Origin: Cryptomeria japonica
Lineage: Eukaryota; Streptophyta; Pinopsida; Cupressales; Cupressaceae
DNA length: 64,000 bases
Reading direction: 5' to 3'
Assembly (NCBI RefSeq): GCF_030272615.1
Contig: NC_081415.1
Location: 416,420,757 to 416,484,756 of the forward strand
The notes under the pieces are model-generated. The model saw only the letters and a list, made by a program, of their open reading frames with translations, did no database searches and was not told the origin of the DNA. The position numbers and the translations under genes were made by a program. Below, one piece after another: positions 34,241 to 43,935 of the stretch. Within the stretch, counting starts at the first letter, position 1; each line of letters starts with the position of its first letter.

Positions 34241-35180
34241 AAGTCCTATTATTAGAGACTAGGAACTAGGGGGAGACACATTCTAGGTCATTTGTCTAAC
34301 TAGAGCAATGCATATACAATGGTTTTGGACCATTGTTTATTATAATTCATGACTAGAGGCTGGTTACCATGTATAAGTATAGTCGCAGGAAAGACAATTA
34401 CAATCCAGAACAGTTAGGAAACAATCATGTTTAAATTGTTGATGCTTCGCCTTTTCTTTAATGATGGTTCCTCTTCTCGGTAGAGGTTGCATAGACAAAT
34501 ATGTTGGTATGGCTTAAACTTTGGAAGTTTGGTATTTCAAGGTGCTACATGGCATTGAGTTCTTACAGGGAACATCATGTAAAGACTATTGACTTTGTTC
34601 ACCAACTTTGGAGGATCCAAATGAGCTATCTATTTGATGCAATATTTTGATACATGATCTGATCTAATCTCAAGTGTTGTGGTGTTGAGTTTAAGTGTCA
34701 AAACAATGTAATGATCTAGTCTAACAATTCATGGGGCATTACCTTGCACCCCATGAGGGTAGTGCTCGTCAACCTTGTGAGAGGAACCCCTTGAGTCATT
34801 AGCAAAGAAAATCGAGCATAGCACTGAGGAACAAGGCACATACATTATTTGAATTTTTTTTTTAATGACACTAGAATTGAAGCTACAATATAAAGATGAT
34901 CATTTTCACCCAAGACCTTACAAAAATCTTGCCAGCAATCCAAGTGCCAAGATCAGCTCACTTCAAACGAAATTGACAAGGAAGGACTATTCAAATGTAC
35001 ATTAGGAATAAAAATAAGTATGTCATTAATGGATTTTTTGACATAGTTGATGCTAGTTGCCATCCACACTGTACCATAAATGCCATTCATTCTAAAGTTT
35101 CCTAGCACTCTTTCTAACCACCCACTCCATGGTAAACTTTGTATTTTATCCCCAATCCACTCCCTAATCTTGATCATCAC

Positions 35181-35440
35181 TGTTAGGAATATTGCATCAT
35201 AGGATGCAAATAGTAGTTATGTATAAAATAAATAGGTTTGTTATAGTTTGTTAAGTAGGTTAATATATTAGAGGTATGAATGTGTTGTGTTGTTAAAACA
35301 ACTCAATATATTTGGGTAAATTGTTTTGGGAGTTTCCTATAATGTAGGAGATTAAACTCCTATATAAGTGTGATGTATCTGATTGAAAATAATAGAAGCA
35401 CACATATTTAGTTTTTTATTATTGCAGCTTTTGTCTGTTG
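35181..35440 (+). repeat. LTR-like fragment related to the 54-57 kb element
   Basis: Starts TGTTAGGAATATTG. It shares GTTGTTAAAACAACTCAATA, GGAGTTTCCTA and AACTCCTATATAA with the LTRs at 54251-54605 and 56638-57010 read on their minus strand. I could not find a matching target duplication, so a solo LTR is likely but its right end is uncertain. Confidence 0.5.
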
Positions 35441-37010
35441 TGCTATGCACCCTTCCCCATCTCAGATAGGGACCCCTGTCGAACCTGCTTCGCCTAAGAG
35501 AAAGAGGGGGGCTTTGTGTTCAAAAGCTTACCCTTCTTTTGCCGTCCAATTGCTTGAAATACCATCAAAAACACCAAAGAAAACCCCGACTTTTGCTTAG
35601 AATCGACAATCACTCAAAAATAAAATCGTGGAGGTAAAAAAAAAACGAAGCTGTTTTTTTAATCATTTCCCTTGTTTTCTCCGATGCAAATGCTTAAGGT
35701 AAGAACAAGGAAAAAGTTTGGGCTTCAAGTTTGATTGCTTTTTTTTTAGATGTTCTCCCTTATTTCTCCTGACATAAATACCGAACAAAACAAAGAAAGG
35801 GTGCCAACATGAAGTTAAAGAATGAAGCAAAACAAATAAAACAAAGTTCAGATTTTTGGTAGAACGTGAGGAAAGGTAAAATACGTTTAGGTGTTCTCTT
35901 TTTGAAAGAATAAAATCATTTTGTCCCTGCCTTTGTCAATGCCGAAATAACACCGAAAATTACTGGCCAAGCACTTAAGGTAAAACAAGTTCGTGTGTTT
36001 CTTAGTTGCTATCACCTTAAACAATGCCAAACAAAACATTGATATAAACATCGAAAAGGTGTCTAAACAAAGTAAATATAGTATCGAGATTAAGTGAAAT
36101 GACAAAAAGAAAGTTCGGGCTCATTTTTTTAAATGCATCGGTTGTTGCTAACGCCTCCTCCCAAGTCGAATAAAATACCGAAAAAGGGTAAAGGCGAGTT
36201 AAAGTCAAATGTCTCCTTTTAATCGAATCAGGCTCTTGCTATCACCCTTTAGAATACCGAAAATAATATCGAAAAAGGACAACATGTTTAAGAAAACAAC
36301 ACAGCAAAATTCGGCCTTATCTTGTTGAAAGAAAGGAAATGTGAATAGTAGGGCCTTTTATTTACTCTGGCCCACCAAGAATAACCTGGAAAGGAAGTGC
36401 TAACGCAGTAATAAGAAGTTGAAGCTTTCAAAATGCATGAAACCATTCTCTTCATAACAGGCTGATAGAATACTAGAGCAAATCGTTTCCTTTTCAGAAG
36501 ATGAATGCATAAGGGGCGATTAAGAGGAGAGTTGTATTTTCAACATAGGACGTGAGAAAGGGGGGAAAAAGCAAAATCATTTGTTTGCTAAAACATCGAA
36601 TTTGCATTTCATGGCAAATGGGTAAAAGACTGAAGTTTCAAAGCAAAGGTCGAACTTTTTAAACAAAAGAAAGCCGAAGTTGATTTTCTTCTATACCCTC
36701 AAAAAGCCGTAAAATGATACCGAAAAGCAAACACTCAAAGGATGAAGCATAATTTATTGAATATTCCTCTCTCAAAAATGAGAGTTTGATAGCATTTATT
36801 TGTGTGTTTAAGATCAACCCACAACCATGATCAAAGAGTTTTCTTTGTCTTTTCAGGTCTAGAGCACGGTATGATTAAATGATGGTAAAGAGGGACATCT
36901 CGACAACTTGCAAGGCTAGAAGGAAGAACCACAATGCAAAGGAGCCGATGTGAATATATGTTGATGCCTAACTTATGTTGAGCTAACTGGATTGCATGAA
37001 TTGTCATCAG
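35441..37010. other. non-coding, rich in CCGAAAA / TCGAA words
   Basis: No coding frame of interest. Words such as ATACCGAAAA, GCCGAAATAACACCGAAAA and AAGTTCGGGC recur every 50-100 bases. The complementary words (GCCCGAACTTTCTC, ATGAGCGATTT) recur at 58861-60250, so the two regions are probably parts of one repeat family. It lies downstream of the minus-strand ORF at 37011. Confidence 0.45.
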
Positions 37011-38161
37011 CTATCTAGCCAATTCCATTAGGATGATCTTGTCGGTAGGATATCTCAGAAGCATATATGGCTGATCTTCAAAACATCCAAGTCTCATGTA
37101 AGTGAAAGTTGGGAACTGAAGGAACAAACATCCATACTCATTCACCTTCTTCCAGGCTGCCTTAGACACTCTCTTGTGCTTAAGTGTTTTATCAAACAAG
37201 CACATGAAGTGACCAAAAAAGGCATCCTGCACGCTCCTGTAATAAATCCTACTAGGTCTCAAAGTGAGTTTCTCATAATATTTCCATAATGGTACCAGCG
37301 ATCTGTCACCTTTGGTAGAAAGACTAGGAAGTTGTCTAAGTGACGCTGCTATGTACACTAGGTAAGAATTCATGTAGAAAGTGAGGGTGGTTAGCACTTG
37401 TGAGAGCTGCTCACATAGGTTATCACTGATTACTTCACCCTAAAAGATATGAGATTGAGCTTTTTTCATGACCACAATGTATTTGTACATCCAGATTTCA
37501 AATACATTAGACTGTTTCAACCCCATCTTTCTGCTCAGAAGTGTGATCATATCACTGATTTCTTCAACGAAATCAGATCGATACAACTTAGGCCACCAAG
37601 AGAAATAGGTCCCGGGAGTCTTAAGCCATTTAGAATTGATATGTCTTATGCAATTTGATCTCTTTTGGTTGTAGTGATCCAGAGCACTCTTCATGGAAGC
37701 ATTTGCAGATACTGGGGCAGCGGGGACCTTGAAGATTTTATCGATGGTTTTTGCATCCAATTTGATAATAGTATTACCATTGTCATCCTTGATTGTCCTA
37801 GATCCATTGTCAAAATGAGCGGCACAGGCAAGAACAAATTTTGGTTCCAAGGTCGCCATTAGGAAAGTAGGAACCAAGTGAATATACTATTTAGGAGCAA
37901 ATGCATGCCATGGCTTGGCGATCCTTCCGCTCTTTCAAGGAGCTTAGACATATCAACATGCCCGATCTCCACGTCTTTAATTTCATCAACATGAGAGCTC
38001 ACTTGAGAAGGGGAAATTTCATTCTGATACTTGTCATATTTGTATTTCATCTTCTTGTTGGAAGGAGATGGAGGCTCTTCTGTCATTGAACAAGAATTTG
38101 CAACACTGTGATGAAAACTCCAAAGAGTTAAGACATCTTCATAGGCTATTGGAGAAGCCAT
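37011..38161 (-). pseudogene. accessory-type ORF of about 380 codons, lightly damaged
   Basis: The minus strand reads from ATG 38161 (MASPIAYEDVLTLWSFHHS) through an acidic, Lys-rich linker. A one-base shift near 37925 and a stop at about 37900 lead to YIHLVPTFLMATLEPKF, ACAAHFDNGSRTIKDDNG, KLDAKTIDKIFKVPAAPV and WWPKLYRSDFVEEISDM. One TAG near 37440 precedes LTTLTFYMNSYLVYIAASL and FTYMRLGCFEDQPYMLLRY, ending at 37011. The pattern I-K-L-D-x-x-T-I-x-K-I-F-x-V-P is like the accessory ORF at 16892 and plant mobile domain-like proteins. Only three lesions in about 380 codons suggests a fairly recent loss. It lies downstream of the hairpin array and may be its transcript partner. Function unknown. 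Confidence 0.55.
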
Positions 38162-38381
38162 GATATCTCCCTTAAATGAAAGAGTTTGGAAAAACAATGT
38201 CCAACTTTAGACCTATCATGATATTTATCATGGAGAAAGTGAAAAAGAATGGACAAGCTTGAAAGATGCATTATGATAATGACAAAAGCAAAATTTTGGA
38301 TCTCAAGGGATGGAATGCAAGTGCAATGAACTTGGAATGTGCAAGTGGAAGAGTGTGAACTTGGAAGAATGTTGAAACTTT

Positions 38382-38888
38382 ACTTGCAATTGGGTCTTGG
38401 AGACCCAAATGCAAGTGTACAAGTTTGTGAAAAATGATATGAGCTTGCAATCGGGTCTTGGGGACCCGATTGCAAGTACGTGTTATGGCAAAAGAAAGGC
38501 AAAAAAAGTTTGCAATCGGGTCTTGGAAACTGATTGCAAGTGAAAATGATAGCAAATGAGTGGCATCATGTAAACTTGCAGTCGGGTCTCCAAGGCCTGA
38601 TTGCAAGTGTGGATGATATACTTGCAAAGGCGTATATGCATAATCAATTTAACCATCGACATCCTTAATTGCAAGAGTAAAGGAACGATAAGAATGACCT
38701 TGCGTTAAAGAGAGCGTGGATGATATCCTTGCAGTTGGGTCAGGAAGACCCGATTGCAAGCCAACAAATTACAAGGGACGACACAAACTTGCAATTGGGT
38801 CTTCAAGATCCAACTACAAGTAAACACATTATGACATGAAAGCAAACAAAAAGGTTTGCAATCGGGCTTCAATGGCCTGACTACAAGC
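38382..38888 (-). repeat. array of seven hairpins, part A
   Basis: Seven inverted repeats follow ACTTGCAATYGGGTCT, a 3-5 base loop, then AGACCYRATTGCAAGT. They start at 38382, 38444, 38510, 38574, 38728, 38787 and 38854, a period of about 59-67 bp with one doubled gap (a decayed copy near 38620-38670). The 38444 copy has perfect 14-bp arms. The 38574 copy pairs at all 15 positions if three G-T wobbles are allowed, and 38728 at all 14 with two wobbles. Some copies are followed by GTRGATGATATACTTGCAAAGG-like sequence. The array continues at 41307 across a solo LTR. Confidence 0.9.
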
Positions 38889-39156
38889 GTAGATGATATA
38901 CTTGCAAAGGAAAAAGACTCACCACTCACCATGCACACTTGAAGATTGAAATCATAAACCCAAACGAAACTGGAATACTTTGCAAAAAAGTGAAAGAACA
39001 TAAGCATAGTCGGGTTATAGAAACACGAACTCAGAAAAGCGCTCAAAAACGCAAAGGAGGGCAAGATTACAAGACAAAAACAATAACAAGGATGCCTAAA
39101 GAAAAATATTTAAACGCATGAAAAGCACCATACTTGGAAAACGGAAAGCTTGAAAA

Positions 39157-39162
39157 ATTTTT
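39157..39162. repeat. target site duplication ATTTTT, left
   Basis: ATTTTT precedes TGTAATGTCCCC at 39163. The same bases follow the LTR end at 41045-41050. Low complexity makes this weaker than the other duplications. Confidence 0.5.
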
Positions 39163-39271
39163 TGTAATGTCCCCTTCTCATTGACGACCTTCCAGTGGTC
39201 CATTAGCCTATTCCTGAGACCCGTAGGCTAGGTGGAATGAAGAATGAGGGTCCAACATTGATGAAACAAGG

Positions 39272-39405
39272 ACTTACTATTTTTAGTAAGTCAGGGAATG
39301 GCCATTTTGGTGATACTGTCCTACTGAGCTCTCCATGCTTTGCCTCTGGACGCGAAGATCATGCTTTTCGGAGCATTAATTCTTGACTTACTATTTTTAG
39401 TAAGT
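39272..39405. repeat. two ACTTACTA/TAGTAAGT palindromes
   Basis: Perfect 8-bp arms around TTTT at 39272-39291 and 39386-39405, 114 bp apart, in the U3 part of the LTR. In the sister LTR they lie at 63806 (perfect) and 63915 (one arm base changed). Confidence 0.9.
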
Positions 39406-40578
39406 GGCAGTGTGGCATAATTCTATTTTTGGCAGTGGACAGGGTTCTGATTCTGCAGCAGTTCTGTGGTCGTCTTGGCTCAGTTTCATCCTAGTTTTGA
39501 TAATAATCAGTACGGGAGTCATATGTGATATAATTAAATATTATTTCCTTATCCTAAGGTTTAATATTTAATTAATCTGTTTAATTGCTACTGATTATCG
39601 AATTTGGGATTAATGTCTATATTTTTCCTAAGTTTTTGGCAAATTTCATGTTTATTAAAGAGATGTCGAAATATTTGAGAGAGGTATTATTTTTATGATT
39701 TATCTCTAATATTTGCCAAAGTGTAACGTGGGTCCATGCCTTGGGCGTGGAGTTTGACTTGTGGGAAATGGCGCCACACTTGGGGTCCACATGTAGTGGA
39801 ATGAAATGCAAATGAAAGGCGTTGAATTTGAAGGAATTTGCATTTGGGTTTGAGGTGTGTGAAGTTATAAATATGAGACTTGGGCTCCCATTTGCATCAT
39901 CTTGAAAAATTGTAATGTTATGCTGCCGGTTTGGCGACAGAACTTGAGGCTTCGGAGTGCGTCTCCCTAGTGCTACCCGGTTTCGTACTTGAAATACAGT
40001 ACCTAGCTGTGCATTGTATTCTCTACATTCTCAGAGTTTGCTTAGACATTTTTGGTGTTGAAATGATGTTGGAGACTTGCTGTTTTGCCTGTGGCTGAAG
40101 CACATTTTCAATCACACCTCTCTGCTGGAGCGTCTGGCGGTTATGGGTATCAACTCTATCCTCCTTCCCAACAATGGCGATACATTCTGTGAGTTTATAG
40201 CAATTTTAATTAAGCTTTGAATTTCCTAGATTAAATCGAAATTCCTAGGTATGGCGTGGGTTTCTGATATTGCATTGGGATGCGTGCAAATTAAATAAGG
40301 GGTTGTTTGGGTTGTGGCTTTAATCGGTTGTCATTGCACATGTTATATGGTAGGTTTGGGATTGGTTTGAGTAGATTCGGATGTAAAATGAGGGAGTTAT
40401 GAGCATTCTAGCATTTCCATAGGTTGCTGATTTGTAATTCCAGCCTGCAGTTTGGATGTAGCAGAAATTCATTGTTCGTAATATTATAATCTTCATCACT
40501 CTTCTCATCTTACCTCTATTTTGTAAGGTTGTTTCAGTAGTACTGATCAATCATTCTTGCTGTCCTTATTTGTAATTC

Positions 40579-40860
40579 CCACTGCATAAGTGGAAGAGGC
40601 TGGCTTAGCCGCCTTCTTGCTTTGAATTCAGTTTATGTACTCAGTCCTCCCACTGAATAAGTGGTCGAGTGATAAGTTTAATGCAATTGTCCTCCCGCTG
40701 AAATATGCGGTAGAGTGATAGCTTAATGTAATGTCCTCCCGCTGAAATATGCGGTAGAGTGATTGAATTTCAGTTTTTTGTCATTTTCCCTTGGCTGGTT
40801 TACCGCCAAGAGTTTGGTTTCTATCCTGCTGGATAAGCAGAAGGGGCTGGCTTGCCACCC
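40579..40860. repeat. array of small hairpins with compensating stem changes
   Basis: Type A stems: CCACT/AGTGG at 40579-40593 and 40650-40664, CCGC/GCGG at 40695-40710 and 40739-40754, CTGCT/AGCAG at 40826-40840, all with TGAATAA-like loops. Type B stems: GGC-t-GGC/GCC-GCC at 40598-40613 and CTTGGC-t-GGT/ACC-GCCAAG at 40790-40810, with a weaker one at 40843-40860. Units at 40644, 40689 and 40733 share GTCCTCCCRCTGAA and GTAGAGTGAT. The array lies in the 3' third of the solo LTR. Confidence 0.8.
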
Positions 40861-41306
40861 AGGCATTGTAATTTCAGTTTGATTTTTGGTGCTAATGATC
40901 CCCGGAACACCATATGCTCTCACCCTCCCAGATTGGGCTCTCGGTGAACAAAAGGTGGAAGGGTTCCCTTTCGGCAGTTTGGATTATTTCTCTAACCTTA
41001 ACGGGTTGTGGTGTTTGCTTGCAAACTCTTATTGTTAAAAAACAATTTTTTTTTTACTGGGATATTTCAAAAATCACCCAAATCGCAAATGCAACTTCGA
41101 AGATCTGAATGAAGCTTTAAACTTTTGCAAGGTCTTCAAATAGGCAATTAGAAGGAAAAACACTCCTATAATACAATGACTGGCATATGAATGAGACTCT
41201 TCCTAAAACGCAGGTAATAAAGAGAAAGAACAAAGGAGTCGGGTTTAGAGAGCACTGAAACAAGCGAGGAAAAATACCATATGCTTTGCCTTTTGTCAAA
41301 TCATAT

Positions 41307-41412
41307 ACTTGTAATTGGGTCTTGGAGATCCGATTGCAAGTTAGCGAACTTTCCTTTTATTTCAAAGTAATGAAATGACTTGTAATTGGGCCTCTAGGAC
41401 CTGATTACAAGT
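41307..41412 (-). repeat. hairpin array, part B (same family as part A)
   Basis: Two more copies: 41307-41341 pairs over all 16 positions with three wobbles (loop TGG), and 41378-41412 pairs over 16 positions with one bulged A. A decayed copy follows near 41425-41480. The solo LTR at 39163-41044 separates parts A and B. Confidence 0.88.
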
Positions 41413-41479
41413 GAAACTTATTCACTTGCAATGGCATCTAAAAGTTCCTGTTACTTGTAATTTGATCTTTAAAACCCAA

Positions 41480-42000
41480 AATTGCACAAAAAGGAGGAAA
41501 AAAGACATTCATAATTGACCCAAAACTGGACAAGAATGACAAGAACACACTAGCAATAAGACAAACAAATACGAGTTTTGAACCCTCGTAAAATGCGCCT
41601 TAGAGACAAAAACAACAAATTTTAAGCAAAAATTTGTAGGGGTTGTCAAAAATTAAGACCACAAATCTGCATATACCCCATTTAAGATCTGCATATTCTA
41701 TTTTCTTCTCCCTTTCTCAAATCTTATTTCAGATCCCTCTACATGCTTCTGCTCTGAATCTGCTCTAGATCTTGTCTAATTCCACTTTATTCCCCTTCAA
41801 ATGAAGCTCTCTTCTCCCTTTTATATCTCATGTTTGAGGGAGTGATAACTTTTCTTTCATGCGTTTTGATCATTCATTAAACTTAACTAAATTTTACTTA
41901 TTTTAATTTTATTCTTTTATATTTTATTTTTATTCCATTATATTTTAATTTAATTATTAGCATTTATTATTAAATCCTATTTCAAAATGGGGACATTGCA
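41480..42000 (-). repeat. LTR-like promoter region starting TGCAATGTCCCC
   Basis: On the minus strand TGCAATGTCCCC starts at 42000, at the edge of the decayed gag-like frame to its right. AT-rich sequence follows, then a TATA box (41819-41825), then an A/G-rich stretch. This is the structure of an LTR U3-R. It lies upstream of, and in line with, the hairpin array and the ORF at 37011-38161. Its right end (in transcript sense, the LTR 3' end) could not be placed. Confidence 0.45.
41819..41825 (-). promoter_or_regulatory. TATA box for the minus-strand unit
   Basis: The minus strand reads GAGATATAAAAGGGAGAAG, a strong plant TATA context. A start about 30 bases further (near 41790) would transcribe both hairpin-array parts and the 37011-38161 ORF if no terminator intervenes. 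Confidence 0.45.
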
Positions 42001-42309
42001 AGCTGAAGCTATCATGATTTCGCTTAAACAAGATAATGATTAACCTTACATCATTTTCCTTGTGTCTAAACAATTTTTGCTTACCCAAGGAAGCCACTGC
42101 AGGAATCGTAGTTGCTTGTATTACCTGAGCAGGAGACTGATCCCTCATATGCAAACAATCGTCTATTTCCTTCAAGGTGCTGAGAAGAATGTCTTTTGTT
42201 TGAGATAGCTGTTCAAGATTATCTCCTGCATTGAAAGGATTTTTGACCAACTCTTCTTCCTTTTATGATGTCATGATTAACAACCCGAACAGGTTGCCAT
42301 GATAAATCT
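42001..42309 (-). pseudogene. leader and N-terminal gag-like frame
   Basis: After the primer site the minus strand has an open frame of about 80 codons (MVKNPFNAGDNLEQLSQTK, then ILLSTLKEIDDCLHMRDQS). It is cut at 42000 by the TGCAATGTCCCC start. It is in the place of gag for the element whose LTR is 42323-43935, but no gag domain is reached. Confidence 0.4.
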
Positions 42310-42321
42310 GCTCTGATACCA
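42310..42321 (-). other. primer binding site, tRNA-iMet
   Basis: The minus strand reads TGGTATCAGAGC, an exact match to the site for initiator tRNA-Met. It lies one base after the LTR end. Confidence 0.85.
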
Positions 42322-42322
42322 C

Positions 42323-43935
42323 TGCAATAACCTGAAGGAATTTTCTATACAAATTTTTCAATGTTCTTCATCCTTGTTCTGAGATTGTTTTCCCAGTTCG
42401 CTTGAAGAGCTATATCTTCTTTTTTGTTTAACAAATAGTCAAAGGAAATATCCAATTTCACAAAGCTATTACATAATATAATTTTCTGGTGAGTTTCTTA
42501 CAACCCATATATTGCTGATACAAAATAATGTAAACTGCAAATTAACATTAATATTAAAATTCAGAGAATAAGCAGATATTGTTTTCTGATCTTTTCAAAG
42601 TCTTCAAACATTATAAACAGCAGTCAATGGATAAACCCCTCTTCAAGGTTGTACGACACGAAATGGGAGGTATGACAGTCCCATAACAACTGCGACTTCC
42701 TTCAAAAGCACTGATAGCAGTTAATACGCCTCAATGAGGCTGCAGCTAGGCTTGGAATAGCCTTCCAGGGCCATGTTGGCATCACGCTTAGACTTTAAGC
42801 TCCCAACAATAGCTTTTGATCCCTCTTTTTGCTGGTTGGAATGTAAGGAGAAGTACGACTGGGTTGGTACTCACCTATTAATTAAAAAATATTCATTTTG
42901 AAGCACTCCACCAGCACACATTGCACTGAATTTATTTCTGCTCATCACTTGCACACACAACACTGGTAAATCTTTTAATTTTCACTGGCACACACCACGA
43001 TGAAATCTATCAGATGTTTGTAAATCTTTAACTAATCTGTACCCTTCTGCATAAGTGTGAAATCTGAATGACTTGACCCACAAATCAGCTAGGGTGGATC
43101 TCCTGTCATCAAAACTGATCTTTGCTGTAGGGGTTTTCATCCCAAGGCTGAAAGCTGCACGACAACTCAAACTCCCACAAAGGGTTTCAAACTTTCAACA
43201 AAGAAAAATAATCTAGAATGAAACAAATGAAACCCTTTAGCCCTTTTTATAGTCTTCTCGGGAACTATCTGGAATTTAATATTTTGAATTACCTTTTTTA
43301 AATAATAATCCTTATTGCTCTGAAAGGTGACTTTATTTAATTATTTGCTCTTTTCCGGCACTTTTAATAAATGCACTTCATAAATAATTGATTCAAGTCT
43401 TCTTTAAATAATGCATTTTTAACAACTTACAAGTAATCATTTAATTATTAATTATTTCCCGCATAACCAGCTGAAAATATGGAAAATGCCAAAATAGTCC
43501 AGAAGTGAAAACTGAAGGTGCCAATATACTCAGGAACTCCTTGGAGATCCAACTTACTAAAAATATACACACTCCAAAAATAGAATTTTTCTCCAAGAAG
43601 TTTGAAGTGCACCAAAGTCGAAATTGCTTTGGGAAAGCGTCAACTGATTCAACATGATCCCCAAAGCTAAATGTCAATAACCAAACTCCAAATTGATAAG
43701 GGTCTCTCCTTCCTAGAAAGCTAGAGCTAACATAGATGCAAGAATGACTGCATTGGTCTAGATAAATATCTAGGAGTGCAACAATAGGGCGAAACATACT
43801 TGATACATATATACTTGTGACATATGGGGAAATATACCATATACTTGTGACATATTGGGAAATATACCTACTTTATCCTTGTCATAGAGACCTTAGAATT
43901 AAAATGCTTTTGCTTTGTAGGCAGAGGGGACATCA
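42323..43935 (-). repeat. 5' LTR, ATGTCCCC family, minus strand
   Basis: On the minus strand it begins TGATGTCCCCTCTGCC (43935) and ends GGTTATTGCA (42323) beside a perfect primer site. An alternative start TGTTAAAATCGC at 43949 cannot be excluded. TATTTTTAGTAAGTTGG at about 43565-43550 is a remnant of the family's ACTTACTA hairpin. With part of its gag present, this is a truncated element rather than a solo LTR. Confidence 0.65.

Larger units (their letters stand above)
32693..35180. other. non-coding, presumably PUS10 intron 2
   Basis: No further PUS10 exon recognised. It contains the 35-bp duplication at 33129 and the long tandem repeat at 33735. A C-rich run (AGATCCCCCCCCTTTT) lies near 33360. 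The minus-strand frame 34953-35180 and others here show no known motif. Confidence 0.45.
39163..41044 (+). repeat. solo LTR, ATGTCCCC family
   Basis: Begins TGTAATGTCCCCTTCTC and ends TTAAAAAACA, 1882 bp, with a TATAAAT box at 39866. The same start occurs at 63576 (TGTAATGTCCCCTTTTC) and nearly so at 50624 (TGTCATGTCCCCTC), 42000 and 43935 (minus). It carries two ACTTACTA-TTTT-TAGTAAGT hairpins (39272-39291 and 39386-39405), also found in the 63576 copy. Sequence of the split hairpin array resumes on its right side, which supports a clean insertion. Confidence 0.7.

Noticed and set aside
34953-35180. Minus-strand 75-codon frame as a gene
   Set aside because: No recognised motif, abuts an LTR-like start and lacks neighbours or codon evidence.
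38382-41412. Hairpin array as a CRISPR array
   Set aside because: The window is plant nuclear DNA, the intervals are themselves related sequence rather than unique spacers, and no cas genes exist.
42310-42321. tRNA-Met-like sequences as tRNA genes
   Set aside because: Only 12 bases match, each directly beside an LTR end; these are primer binding sites (also 1940 and 56626).
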